9,849 nucleotides of DNA from an uncultured Oxalobacteraceae bacterium (GTDB lineage Bacteria > Pseudomonadota > Gammaproteobacteria > Burkholderiales > Burkholderiaceae_D), in assembly GCA_937996605.1 (NCBI GenBank), contig CALKVB010000215.1, positions 1 through 9,849 of the forward strand. Direction: 5' to 3'. The notes under the pieces were generated by a model that was not told where the DNA came from, made no database searches, and saw only the letters and a program-made list of their open reading frames with translations. Made by a program: the position numbers and the translations under genes. Below, in pieces: positions 1-7,227 of this stretch. Numbering within the stretch: the first letter of the stretch is position 1; the number at the start of each line of letters is the position of its first letter.

Positions 1-1571
1 TCGCGGGTTAACAACTCAACTGTACCCATTTCGCGCATATACATACGCACAGGGTCAGTAGTACGGCCAAAGTCGGAATCAACAGTAGACAAGGCTGCTT
101 CTGCAGCGGCTTCGACCTCATCGTCATCACTTGCAACGGTGACGACGTTGTCAGACAACAGCAATGCTTCAGCATCAGGCGCTTGTTCGTACACTGCTAC
201 GCCCATGTCATTGAAGGTGCTAATGATGCCCTCAATCGCCTCTGGGTCGACGACGTTTTCTGGTAAATGATCGTTAATTTCAGCGAAAGTTAAATAGCCC
301 CGATCTTTACCCATCTTAATCAGGGTTTTCAAGCGCTGACGACGGCGTTCGAGTTCTTCTGCTGTGGCTTCTGGGTCTGCAGAGAAAGCATCTTTCAACA
401 ATGCTTTTTCTTTCGCTTTGCGATCTTTTGCTTTGGCTTTGTCGAGCGCCTTCATCTCTGCGCGCTCAACGGCATTTAATGCCGCCATTTCTTCATTCTC
501 TGGCTGATATTCTTTTGGTTTGCGTCCACGACGGCCGGGCACTTTTACGCCTGGCAGCACGTAACCAGAGGTATCGATACTCGCCAACAAAGTAGCATCG
601 GTTGTTTGACTCACTGTTGGCGCGGATCCAGTTTTGATCTCTTGCACTTCAGGTGCCTTTTCAGTTTTAGCTGATGCACGAGTAGCTTTCTTTGCAGGCT
701 TAGCCTCGGCAGTGTCAGCTATAGTTTCAGTGTTTTGCATTTCAGGTACGACTTCTACTGCTGATTTTGCTTTCGATGCTTTTGTAGTCACAGAGGCTTT
801 CTTCGTTGCGGTTACTGCAGATACTACTTCGACTTCTTTGATCTGTTTCGCTGAGGCTTTTGATATTTGTTTGGCTTCTTTACTTTCTTTACTCAGCTTC
901 GGTTCTGCTTGAGGTTCACTTTTTGTAGCACGAGTTTTCGACACTTCAACTTCCTTTTTACTCACCGACGATTTTACATCTTTACTAGAAATCTTGCTCT
1001 GAGCCAATTTTACAGGCTTCTGTTCTACTTTAGGCGCTTTAACGTCTTTGGCAAGGACTTTTTTCTCGGACACTTTACTTGCAACTAGCGATACTTTTGC
1101 ACTGGGCTTGGCCGCACTCGCTGGCTTACCTTTAACGGGTGCTTTCGCAACGACCTTAGTTGAAGCTTTTAGAGCAACTGTTTTTTTCGCAGGCACAACT
1201 TTTGTTTTTGAAGCGGGCTTAGACGCAGGCTTGGTCACTGGTTTTGAAACAAGCTTGTTTGAAGTTTTCGCGATAGGCTTCGCCACTACTTTACTTGACT
1301 TTGCAGCAGCCTTCGGTGCTGGCTTTGCTTTAGCAACGGGTTTCGCTGCAACTTTAGTTACAGCTTTGACCGTCTTTGTTGCAGCCTTCACTGTGACCTT
1401 AGCTATAGATTTAGTTGTAGGCTTAGCTGCAGACTTAGCGGCAGGCTTATTTATCGTCTTGCTTATCGCTTTTGCAGCAGGTGCGGCTTTTTTTGCGGCG
1501 GCCGTTTTAGTCGAACTTTTCGTCACTACGGATGTTAGTTTTTTCGCGGGTTTCTTCATTGCACTAGCCAT
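1..1571 (-). CDS. rpoD: RNA polymerase primary sigma factor RpoD (sigma-70), N-terminal 523 residues, cut by window edge
   Basis: This is the housekeeping sigma factor, which directs core RNA polymerase to -10/-35 promoters. Conserved region 1.1 is clear: GYLTFAEINDHLPE starts near residue 425 and is followed by IISTFNDMGVAVYEQAPDA. Region 1.2 begins with DPVRMYMREMGTVELL at residue 506, and the window ends at residue 523. Aligning region 1.1 with E. coli RpoD leaves about 405 extra N-terminal residues. Residues 1-160 are almost only Lys, Ala, Pro, Thr, Ser and Val; residues 160-340 are mixed Lys/Glu; a GRRGRKPKE motif lies near residue 350. Lys/Ala-rich extensions are known in Burkholderiales RpoD, but this one seems long. 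The ATG at 1571 was chosen as the first in-frame ATG before the basic region. It has no clear Shine-Dalgarno sequence, so a later start (Met5, Met278, Met362) cannot be excluded. The frame stays open with protein-like synonymous codon variation throughout, which argues that the tail is translated. Confidence 0.96.
   Translation of the reverse strand, partial: MASAMKKPAKKLTSVVTKSSTKTAAAKKAAPAAKAISKTINKPAAKSAAKPTTKSIAKVTVKAATKTVKAVTKVAAKPVAKAKPAPKAAAKSSKVVAKPIAKTSNKLVSKPVTKPASKPASKTKVVPAKKTVALKASTKVVAKAPVKGKPASAAKPSAKVSLVASKVSEKKVLAKDVKAPKVEQKPVKLAQSKISSKDVKSSVSKKEVEVSKTRATKSEPQAEPKLSKESKEAKQISKASAKQIKEVEVVSAVTATKKASVTTKASKAKSAVEVVPEMQNTETIADTAEAKPAKKATRASAKTEKAPEVQEIKTGSAPTVSQTTDATLLASIDTSGYVLPGVKVPGRRGRKPKEYQPENEEMAALNAVERAEMKALDKAKAKDRKAKEKALLKDAFSADPEATAEELERRRQRLKTLIKMGKDRGYLTFAEINDHLPENVVDPEAIEGIISTFNDMGVAVYEQAPDAEALLLSDNVVTVASDDDEVEAAAEAALSTVDSDFGRTTDPVRMYMREMGTVELLTR
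1206..1472 (-). repeat. 12-nt/4-residue periodic lysine repeat inside the RpoD N-terminal tail
   Basis: In the rpoD frame, lysine falls at exactly every fourth residue for two long runs: residues 34 to 66 (nine lysines) and residues 94 to 122 (eight lysines), with a further run at 69, 73, 77 and 81. The residues between are mainly Ala, Pro, Thr, Ser and Val (typical units KPAA, KSAA, KPTT, KPAS). Lysine codons vary between AAA and AAG and alanine codons vary freely, so the repeat is kept at protein level rather than as a recent DNA duplication. The composition resembles histone H1 C-terminal tails and bacterial H1-like proteins. Confidence 0.85.
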
Positions 1572-1990
1572 TGAATCAAACCAGCCGAAACAAAAATTCG
1601 ATGTAGAATCACTAAAAAATAAAGCACTACCAACAGTTTTTGCCTGCAAGGCAGCGCATTTTTTAGTGGATCAAACGCACCAAAATTCTGAGTCGGTGTT
1701 TTGGGTTACTCGGAGGAGCAAAATGCTCACCTAAACAACACATTCTCGTTATTGTCATGATCGACCCAACGAAGAATGAAAACAACCTAAGACCTTGAAT
1801 CGAAAGCCTTTAATTATAGCACCTGCCACTCTTTTACTCAATGAAAAGAGCGCCTGAACGGGCTTTCATGTAAGCAATTTTTCATCAAAAAGTACTTCTT
1901 CTTGCAGCTTTTTCGAGCGCTTATTTTGATTAATTTCTGAGCAGAAAGCTTTACTTCCCCCCCTTGCACCATTTACTTTATTTCAAGCAA
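1572..1990. other. 419-nt dnaG-rpoD intergenic region (rpoD leader and promoter)
   Basis: No supported gene lies here. It carries the rpoD promoter at 1813-1841 and a predicted leader of about 235 nt. On the minus strand the leader has two small hairpins: TGCCT/AGGCA with a 3-nt loop near 1640-1652, and GAGCA/TGCTC with a 3-nt loop at 1715-1727. Neither is followed by a T-run, so neither is a terminator. A 31-codon minus-strand reading frame (ATG at 1758, stop at 1663) lacks a convincing ribosome binding site. I found no strong terminator after dnaG, so dnaG transcripts probably run on into rpoD, as in other operons of this type. Confidence 0.6.
1813..1841 (-). promoter_or_regulatory. Probable sigma-70 extended -10 promoter for rpoD
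   Basis: On the minus strand, TTGAGT (1841-1836) is followed after exactly 17 bp by TATAAT (1818-1813). The TATAAT is preceded by TGC, giving an extended -10 element. It matches the consensus at all six -10 positions and four of six -35 positions. Transcription would begin near 1806 and leave a leader of about 235 nt before the rpoD ATG. It gives rpoD transcription independent of the upstream genes, possibly autoregulated by RpoD itself. Confidence 0.75.
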
Positions 1991-3796
1991 CTAAGTATCT
2001 GACATTCTTGCCGAAGCCTCCGCTAAGGCCTCACGCCGAATTGCCTCTTGTAGCTGCATAATTTCACGATAACGGGCAACATCTTGCGGCTCACGCAAAC
2101 CGCCAGCCACCAAGTGATCCATTTCCATTTTTAACACTTGTGTACGCATTTGTCGCAAAGCACCCGCCAACTCCAGTGAAACGATCTCAACTCCCGACTC
2201 CACCTGTTCAGCAATTTCCGCAATCAAGGGATCAAAGTCCGATCCAGTGGCACGCAAACTCTCCGCTAGTGCAGCAAAATTTGCATGCTCCCCCATAGGC
2301 TTAGCGATTGCCACCAGTTGCTTGAGCATATCTGCGCCATCTGGAGATAGTCTTGCTGCATCGTCAAGTACTGCATCGCTTATCATGACAGCTAGCGAGG
2401 GATGTGCGACTAAAATTCGTAAAACTTGTCGCTCCAATCCAACGGGTGCGCTCCGTTTACTTCTCGGCGGAGCAATTTTGACCCGTGCGACTGGTTGGGC
2501 GAGCTCAAAAAGAGACTCAATTTCTGCAGGAGTGGACTGTGTAATACTGGCCAAACTACGCACCAGCTGCAAACGCAGACCTGATGGAGCCATTTGTTGC
2601 AATAAGGGTTTGGCATCAAATTGCGTTCTTGCCCGCCCTTCTGCCGTCGACAAATCATTTTCACCAGACACTTCCTTGATGAAAAATTGTGACAATGGCA
2701 TCGCATTTTGCACTTCTTGCTCAAACGCGTCAGCACCATAGGCACGCACGAAACTATCAGGATCATGCTCGGCTGGCAAAAACAAAAACTTAATAATTTT
2801 GTTGTCGTTGACGTGCGATAAGCAAGCATCTAAAGCACGCCGCGCCGCTCTTCGACCAGCACTGTCACCGTCAAAACTAAAAATAACATGATCAGTCTGA
2901 CGCAGGAGCTTTTGTACATGTGTTGGCGTGCAAGCCGTTCCCAAGGTCGCAACCGCTTGTGGAAAACCCAGCTGAGCCAAAGCCACCACATCCATATATC
3001 CCTCGGTCACCAGCACATAACCAGCATCGCGAATCGCCTGGCGCGCCTCGAACAGACCATACAACTCCAAACCTTTTTGATACAAAGGCGTTTCTGGAGA
3101 GTTCAAGTATTTGGGCTCGCCTTGATCGAGAATACGCCCACCAAAACCAATCACTTGCCCTTTGGTATTGCGAATCGGGAACATAATGCGATCACGAAAA
3201 CGGTCATAACGTTTTCTGTGCGCACCTTCGTCATCACTTTTATCGATGACCATTCCAGACTCAGCTAAAGCTGGTGCTTGATAATCTGAGAAAACTGAAC
3301 GCAAACTATCCCATGCGTCAGGCGAATAACCGAGACCAAAGCGCGCCGCGATTTCTCCCGTGACACCGCGCCCTTTCAGATATTGAATAGCGCGATCAGC
3401 CGAGCGCAATTGCTGACGATAATAATCACAAGCCTTGCTCATTACATCACTGAGCGCCAGCGTTTTCGCCGTGTGCTCGGCACGTTGTGCCGGCAACATT
3501 TTGTCTTCATCAGGCACAATCATGCCATTGTTGAGCGCCAAATCTTTGACTGCATCAACAAAACTCATGCCAGAGTACTCCATCAAAAAACCAATGGATG
3601 TTCCGTGGGCTCCGCAACCAAAACAATGATAAAACTGCTTAGTTGGGCTCACGGTAAAACTGGGGGACTTCTCGTTATGGAAGGGACACAAACCCATGTA
3701 GTTTGCGCCGCCTTTTTTTAACTGAACGTACTTACCCACGACATCAACGATATCAACGCGGGCCAGTAAATCTTGAATAAAACTTTGAGGTATCAC
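1991..3796 (-). CDS. dnaG: DNA primase DnaG
   Basis: This enzyme makes the short RNA primers for Okazaki fragments and leading-strand start, acting with the DnaB helicase at the fork. The 601 residues show all three expected parts. The N-terminal CHC2 zinc ribbon uses C37, H40, C58 and C61. The RNA polymerase/Toprim core includes the basic RFRDRIMFPI segment near 199-208. The Toprim acidic residues are E265, D269, D309, D311, D345 and D347, which fall at the same numbers as in E. coli DnaG. A helicase-binding C-terminal domain covers roughly 450-601. The start codon is GTG, with an in-frame TAG a few codons upstream, so no longer start is possible. Only a weak AGG lies 8 nt before it. With the hairpin upstream, this suggests deliberately low expression. 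It follows the GatB/YqeY gene by 82 nt and precedes rpoD. Confidence 0.98.
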   Translation of the reverse strand: MIPQSFIQDLLARVDIVDVVGKYVQLKKGGANYMGLCPFHNEKSPSFTVSPTKQFYHCFGCGAHGTSIGFLMEYSGMSFVDAVKDLALNNGMIVPDEDKMLPAQRAEHTAKTLALSDVMSKACDYYRQQLRSADRAIQYLKGRGVTGEIAARFGLGYSPDAWDSLRSVFSDYQAPALAESGMVIDKSDDEGAHRKRYDRFRDRIMFPIRNTKGQVIGFGGRILDQGEPKYLNSPETPLYQKGLELYGLFEARQAIRDAGYVLVTEGYMDVVALAQLGFPQAVATLGTACTPTHVQKLLRQTDHVIFSFDGDSAGRRAARRALDACLSHVNDNKIIKFLFLPAEHDPDSFVRAYGADAFEQEVQNAMPLSQFFIKEVSGENDLSTAEGRARTQFDAKPLLQQMAPSGLRLQLVRSLASITQSTPAEIESLFELAQPVARVKIAPPRSKRSAPVGLERQVLRILVAHPSLAVMISDAVLDDAARLSPDGADMLKQLVAIAKPMGEHANFAALAESLRATGSDFDPLIAEIAEQVESGVEIVSLELAGALRQMRTQVLKMEMDHLVAGGLREPQDVARYREIMQLQEAIRREALAEASARMSDT

Positions 3797-3823
3797 AGCG
3801 TAAGCCTAAACAAATAGAATCAA

Positions 3824-3847
3824 GCGACGACTCACACGAGTCGCCGC
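3824..3847 (-). promoter_or_regulatory. Strong 10-bp hairpin between the GatB/YqeY gene and dnaG (attenuator or RNA processing site)
   Basis: Read on the minus strand, GCGGCGACTC and GAGTCGTCGC pair as a 10-bp stem (one G-U pair) around the loop GTGT. The stem is followed by the moderately U-rich TTGATTCTATTTG and ends 27 nt before the dnaG GTG. In E. coli the gap before dnaG holds an internal terminator that lowers primase output, so this is a plausible functional equivalent. The T-tract is interrupted, so partial termination, a processing site or 3' end protection of the upstream message are all possible. Confidence 0.6.
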
Positions 3848-3878
3848 ACACCATTGCTGCGCGTTCTTGCTCAGAAAA

Positions 3879-4325
3879 TTATTTGGCGAGAGCCGCCTTC
3901 ACCATAGCCGAAACCACCGTCATATCGGCACGACCAGCCAATTTTGGCTTTAACACACCCATCAATTTACCCATATCTTGCGGACCTGCAGCTCCTGTTT
4001 CAGCAACAGCATCATTCACTGCAGCTTGGATTTCTGCATCGCTTAAACCCGCTGGCATGTAAGCCGACAAAATCACCAACTCAGCTTTTTCGATATCTGC
4101 CAAATCTTGACGCCCGCCAGCCTCGAATTGCGTAATAGAATCTTTACGTTGCTTGATCATCTTTTCGATGATTGCTAACACCATAGTGTCATTCAATTCC
4201 ACGCGCTCATCGACCTCTTTTTGCTTCATTGCTGCCGTAATCAAGCGGATTGCGCTGAGCTTGGCGGTGTCTTTTGCACGCATCGCCGATTTCATATCTT
4301 CTGTAATTTGGTCTTTTAAGCTCAT
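3879..4325 (-). CDS. yqeY: GatB/YqeY domain-containing protein
   Basis: This is a 148-residue protein of the YqeY family, made of an N-terminal helical part (MSLKDQITEDMKSAMRAKD) and a C-terminal helical domain homologous to the tail of GatB, the amidotransferase subunit that binds tRNA. The segment AYMPAGLSDAEIQAAV and the closing MGKLMGVLKPKLAGRADM are hallmark stretches. YqeY-family proteins have no catalytic GatB part, and their role is not settled; an effect on tRNA or translation is an inference from the domain. The ATG at 4325 has a GGAG five nt upstream, so the start is well supported. The gene sits between rpsU and dnaG, its usual place in betaproteobacteria. It follows the rpsU terminator, so it is read by read-through or by a weak promoter in 4326-4470 that I could not identify. 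Confidence 0.93.
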   Translation of the reverse strand: MSLKDQITEDMKSAMRAKDTAKLSAIRLITAAMKQKEVDERVELNDTMVLAIIEKMIKQRKDSITQFEAGGRQDLADIEKAELVILSAYMPAGLSDAEIQAAVNDAVAETGAAGPQDMGKLMGVLKPKLAGRADMTVVSAMVKAALAK

Positions 4326-4469
4326 ATTTACTCCCGGATTAAATTGGATTTAATGCAAGATGCTAGTCACTAGACGAGCGCTCTCACGTTCAAAAAGACT
4401 GACATCTTATGTCGTGCCAACATCGATTTGTGCAAGCCTTAAAAAATGAAGGCATCAGATGACAATATC

Positions 4470-4507
4470 GAAAATAACAAAGCCCGCTGCGGAACACCGG
4501 AGCGGGC
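4470..4507 (-). terminator. Rho-independent terminator after rpsU
   Basis: On the minus strand, GCCCGCT (4507-4501) pairs with AGCGGGC (4488-4482), and an inner CGG/CCG pair continues the stem across a G-G mismatch. The stem is followed by TTTGTTATTTTC. It sits 65 nt after the rpsU stop and 144 nt before the GatB/YqeY start. Its expected effect is to end most rpsU transcripts, keeping abundant S21 mRNA separate from the low-abundance primase mRNA. Confidence 0.8.
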
Positions 4508-4572
4508 ATGCAAACCTTGAACAGTTTAAAGCTGTCGACATCAAGCAATTACTCACTCAATGCCCAACAGAA

Positions 4573-4785
4573 TTAATACATCTTCTTAGGCAATTGCTGA
4601 CTACGAATACGTTTGTAGTGACGTTTAACAGCAGCTGCTAAACGACGTTTGCGTTCTGCAGTTGGTTTTTCATAAAACTCGCGAGCGCGCAATTCGGTCA
4701 ACAGACCGGTCTTTTCGATGGTGCGCTTGAAGCGACGCATGGCGACTTCGAACGGCTCGTTTTCTTTAAGGCGAATTGTGGTCAT
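4573..4785 (-). CDS. rpsU: 30S ribosomal protein S21
   Basis: S21 is a small, highly basic protein of the 30S subunit that lies near the mRNA exit region and the 3' end of 16S rRNA. The 70 residues match the family length (71 in E. coli) and carry the diagnostic ENEPFEVAMRRFKRTIEK near the N-terminus, then REFYEKPTAERKR and a Lys/Arg-rich tail ending KKMY. The ATG at 4785 gives the usual betaproteobacterial N-terminus MTTIRLKENEPF. No clear Shine-Dalgarno sequence precedes it, which is notable because S21 itself helps mRNA selection. It is the first gene of the macromolecular synthesis cluster, with its own promoter upstream and a terminator directly downstream. Confidence 0.98.
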   Translation of the reverse strand: MTTIRLKENEPFEVAMRRFKRTIEKTGLLTELRAREFYEKPTAERKRRLAAAVKRHYKRIRSQQLPKKMY

Positions 4786-4825
4786 TTAAGTTCGGAACCA
4801 AGTAAAAATTTATAGGAAGACCGAG

Positions 4826-4854
4826 ATCATAACAGGATTTTTTTGATTTTGGAA
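4826..4854 (-). promoter_or_regulatory. Probable rpsU promoter
   Basis: On the minus strand, TATGAT (4831-4826) is preceded by TGT, giving an extended -10. A weak -35, TTCCAA (4854-4849), lies 17 bp upstream across an A-rich spacer. Transcription would start near 4819, about 34 nt before the rpsU ATG. The -35 matches only three of six consensus bases, so the call rests on the -10, the spacing and the position. Confidence 0.5.
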
Positions 4855-4954
4855 GTTAACTGATGAAATCTTACGCAAAAAAAGACATCTGATGTTAAAA
4901 AAACACTACTACATTCAAGCTCTTTGGAGCAGCTCTACTCTCATCCAGCGATCA

Positions 4955-6166
4955 TCATGCGACTTCCCCCGCAGCGACACCTGAGGCCCAAGCCCATTGG
5001 AAATTAAAACCACCGAGCCAGCCCGTTACATCAACTGCCTCCCCTACAAAATACAGCCCGGGGACTTTCTTTACTTCCATCGTTTGCTGTGACAACTCTC
5101 TTGTATCCACACCACCACGGGTAACTTCGGCCTTGCGGTAACCTTCAGAGCCATTGGGAGTCAATTCCCAGCGATTAATACGCTCACCTAGTAAGCGAAG
5201 GCGTTTATCTTGCATATCAGCTATCTTGAGATTGCCGTCAAAGCCATGTGCCAAAAGCAGCCCATCCACCAAACGTGCTGGCAAATAACTCGCTAGATAA
5301 TTTCCTAAATTCTTTTTCGTATTGGTTTTAGCATCAACTAGTTCCTGCCCTAGATCGACTTCTGGCAATAGATTAACTCTAATCGCTTGCCCACTCTGCC
5401 AAAAGCTCGAAATCTGCAGAACAGCTGGACCGGACAAGCCCCGATGAGTGAACAACAAATCTTCACGAAACACAGCCTTGTCTTTTTTGGCGCCAGTTTC
5501 AATATCGACTTCCAAGGAAATTCCAGAGAGAGGGACAAAGGGCTCCCAGCTTTGCGCATCAAAAGTCAGAGGCACCAAGGCTGGACGCGGCTCTACAATT
5601 TTTAAATCAAATTGCTTCGCTATGCGGTAAGAAAAATCAGTTGCCCCGATTTTGGGGATCGATAAACCTCCAGTCGCGATCACTACACTATGGGCTGTAA
5701 CGGTGCCTTGCTCAGTTTGCACCACAAAGCCTTGCTCGCCTTGCGCAATTTCTTTCACCGCACACGGCATACGCCATTGAACCTTTCCCAAATCGCACTC
5801 AGCCTTTAGCATGCGTATGATGTCTTCTGCACTCTCGTCACAGAATAACTGGCCTTTGTGCTTTTCATGAAAAGCAATCTTGTAGCGCTTAACTAGGCTT
5901 AAGAAATCTTGTGGCGTATACCGAGATAGCGCACTTTTGCAGAAATGAGGGTTTTCCGACAAAAAGTTGTTTGGCCCAGCATGCAGGTTCGTAAAATTAC
6001 ATCGACCACCACCAGAAATGCGAATTTTTTCCGCCAGTTTACTCGCATGATCTATCACTAACACACGCCTACCGCGTTGTCCTGCCACTGAGGCACACAT
6101 CATACCTGCCGCGCCTGCGCCAATCACAAGGACATCGAACTGGTTTGTCTGTCTATCGTGTGCCAT
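4955..6166 (-). CDS. NAD(P)/FAD-dependent oxidoreductase, HI0933/YhiN family
   Basis: This is a 403-residue flavoprotein of the HI0933-like (YhiN) family, a two-dinucleotide-binding-fold group whose physiological substrate is mostly unknown. The FAD-binding motif GAGAAG lies at residues 16-21, followed by an acidic end of the second strand (VLVID) and the family signature SGGGRCNFTN at 51-60. Near the C-terminus are TRGGVDTREL and GLYFVGEAVDVTGWLGGFN, the second FAD-contacting motif, ending WAWASG. The length agrees with the family. I place the start at the ATG at 6166, which has GAGAG a few nt upstream. The longer in-frame start at 6289 would overlap ybiB by 86 nt and add a non-conserved stretch. 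It follows ybiB by 37 nt on the same strand and is probably co-transcribed with it. Confidence 0.93.
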   Translation of the reverse strand: MAHDRQTNQFDVLVIGAGAAGMMCASVAGQRGRRVLVIDHASKLAEKIRISGGGRCNFTNLHAGPNNFLSENPHFCKSALSRYTPQDFLSLVKRYKIAFHEKHKGQLFCDESAEDIIRMLKAECDLGKVQWRMPCAVKEIAQGEQGFVVQTEQGTVTAHSVVIATGGLSIPKIGATDFSYRIAKQFDLKIVEPRPALVPLTFDAQSWEPFVPLSGISLEVDIETGAKKDKAVFREDLLFTHRGLSGPAVLQISSFWQSGQAIRVNLLPEVDLGQELVDAKTNTKKNLGNYLASYLPARLVDGLLLAHGFDGNLKIADMQDKRLRLLGERINRWELTPNGSEGYRKAEVTRGGVDTRELSQQTMEVKKVPGLYFVGEAVDVTGWLGGFNFQWAWASGVAAGEVA

Positions 6167-6203
6167 ATTACTCTCGCCTAGAAAATGAGCTGCGCATTGT
6201 AAT

Positions 6204-7178
6204 TCAATTTGCTTGTAGCTTGATGCTTTTTGCCATCGACATAATATAGTCAACTTGTTTCGCAATATTGTATGGTACAGCCCGCTCACCGCTTAAGACT
6301 TGTTCGATCCACAAGGTGGTATCCTCTGCTGAAATAGACTTAGGCAAGTCTTCATGTTCGGCAGCGAGTTGCGACTCAGCCTCCTGCAACACCGTCGATC
6401 CTCCTTCAAAATACGCGGTAATTTGTTGGGCTCGTCCAGTGCTAGCGACGGTTTCGCCTTCTGTACCGCGCATCAAAAAGGCCGCTCCACGTTGCGCAGT
6501 TAACTTTTGGGTGAAGTAATCATCAAGCATCACCTGATACTCTGGATGTGTGTATGAGGTCAGTCTTAAAGCGGGATGTACAAAGGGCTGCAACACTTTA
6601 ACCAAGGTATGAGTAGAATTGCGCAATCCGAGTACCCGGCGCATCTCGAGCAATCGATGCATGGCTGGCGCCAGAACGTCGATCGTGATAAACGCTACAC
6701 GATGATGTATGAGTTGTTGATTCGCTTCCTCAATGTCAGTCGCAAAGTTCGCTGACATCGCCCGCCAAATATCTGCAGTGGCAACTCGCCCAATATCGGC
6801 CTTAACCCCATGCACTAAAACAGGTACGCCTTCGCGTGCCAACAACATCGCTAGTAACGGCGTCAGGTTCGGACGTTTGCGCGCGCCGTTGTAGGTTGGA
6901 ATGATGACCGGTGCAAATGCACTATCAGTCGGTGCTTGCAAAGCTGGTATGCGTTGTTCGGCAGCCGCCAAAAATCCGTGAATTTCAGCGATGGTTTCTC
7001 CCTTGATACGCATCGCGAGCAAGATACCGCCCATTTCTAAATCCGAGACTCGGCCATCTAACATCGCCCCATACAGCTCTCGCGCTTGCTCTTCTGTCAT
7101 GCTGCGCGCGCCCTCTTTACCGCGGCCGATTTCTTTAATGTATTTTGCTGCAGCAAAGCTTTCTGGCAGATTTTTCAT
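6204..7178 (-). CDS. ybiB: YbiB/TrpD2-family DNA-binding protein (anthranilate phosphoribosyltransferase fold)
   Basis: This 324-residue protein belongs to the TrpD2/YbiB family. It has the fold of anthranilate phosphoribosyltransferase but lacks that activity; E. coli YbiB binds nucleic acids without sequence preference. Residues 1-75 form the helical N-terminal domain with the typical KEIGRGKEGARSMT. The phosphoribosyltransferase-like domain follows, with IIPTYNGARKRPNLTPLLA at 92-110, VPVLVHG at 118-124 and the family-defining RNSTHTLVK at 186-194, which replaces the substrate-binding segment of true TrpD. The chosen ATG at 7178 gives MKNLPESFAAAKYIKEIGRG. A TTG at 7214 would add 12 residues and is less likely, although AAGG lies 12 nt before the ATG. 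In E. coli ybiB is damage-inducible through the dinG unit; I see no LexA box or dinG here. Confidence 0.93.
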   Translation of the reverse strand: MKNLPESFAAAKYIKEIGRGKEGARSMTEEQARELYGAMLDGRVSDLEMGGILLAMRIKGETIAEIHGFLAAAEQRIPALQAPTDSAFAPVIIPTYNGARKRPNLTPLLAMLLAREGVPVLVHGVKADIGRVATADIWRAMSANFATDIEEANQQLIHHRVAFITIDVLAPAMHRLLEMRRVLGLRNSTHTLVKVLQPFVHPALRLTSYTHPEYQVMLDDYFTQKLTAQRGAAFLMRGTEGETVASTGRAQQITAYFEGGSTVLQEAESQLAAEHEDLPKSISAEDTTLWIEQVLSGERAVPYNIAKQVDYIMSMAKSIKLQAN

Positions 7179-7227
7179 GCTAGGTTTTTTCCTTATATTT
7201 GGGTAAGTTAGCAATCTTGCTTCATGT

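Noticed and set aside
634..1734. Long plus-strand reading frames opposite rpoD, including one of 228 codons rich in Phe, Ala and Leu
   Set aside because: They are the antisense of Lys- and Ala-rich rpoD codons (AAA/AAG become TTT/CTT), which removes stop codons. They look like a membrane protein only through this bias, and none has a family signature.
1841..1870. Hairpin ATGAAA/TTTCAT with inner GCC/GGC, considered as a dnaG terminator
   Set aside because: The stem has internal mismatches and no T-run follows; it also lies against the rpoD -35 element.
2247..3721. Several plus-strand and one minus-strand frame overlapping dnaG
   Set aside because: DnaG is complete with all catalytic residues in its own frame; the others have no recognisable motifs or ribosome binding sites.
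4877..4903. ACATCTGATGT palindrome flanked by two A7 tracts, considered as a terminator for the HI0933-family gene
   Set aside because: The stem is only four base pairs with a 3-nt loop, too weak to call a terminator even with the T-run that follows it on the minus strand.
6167..6289. Upstream start that would lengthen the HI0933-family protein to 444 residues
   Set aside because: It would overlap the end of ybiB, adds a non-conserved segment, and the ATG at 6166 directly precedes the conserved FAD-binding fold.
7179..7214. TTG start that would lengthen YbiB by 12 residues
   Set aside because: The ATG at 7178 gives the normal family N-terminus, and the added residues do not match anything I recognise in the family.
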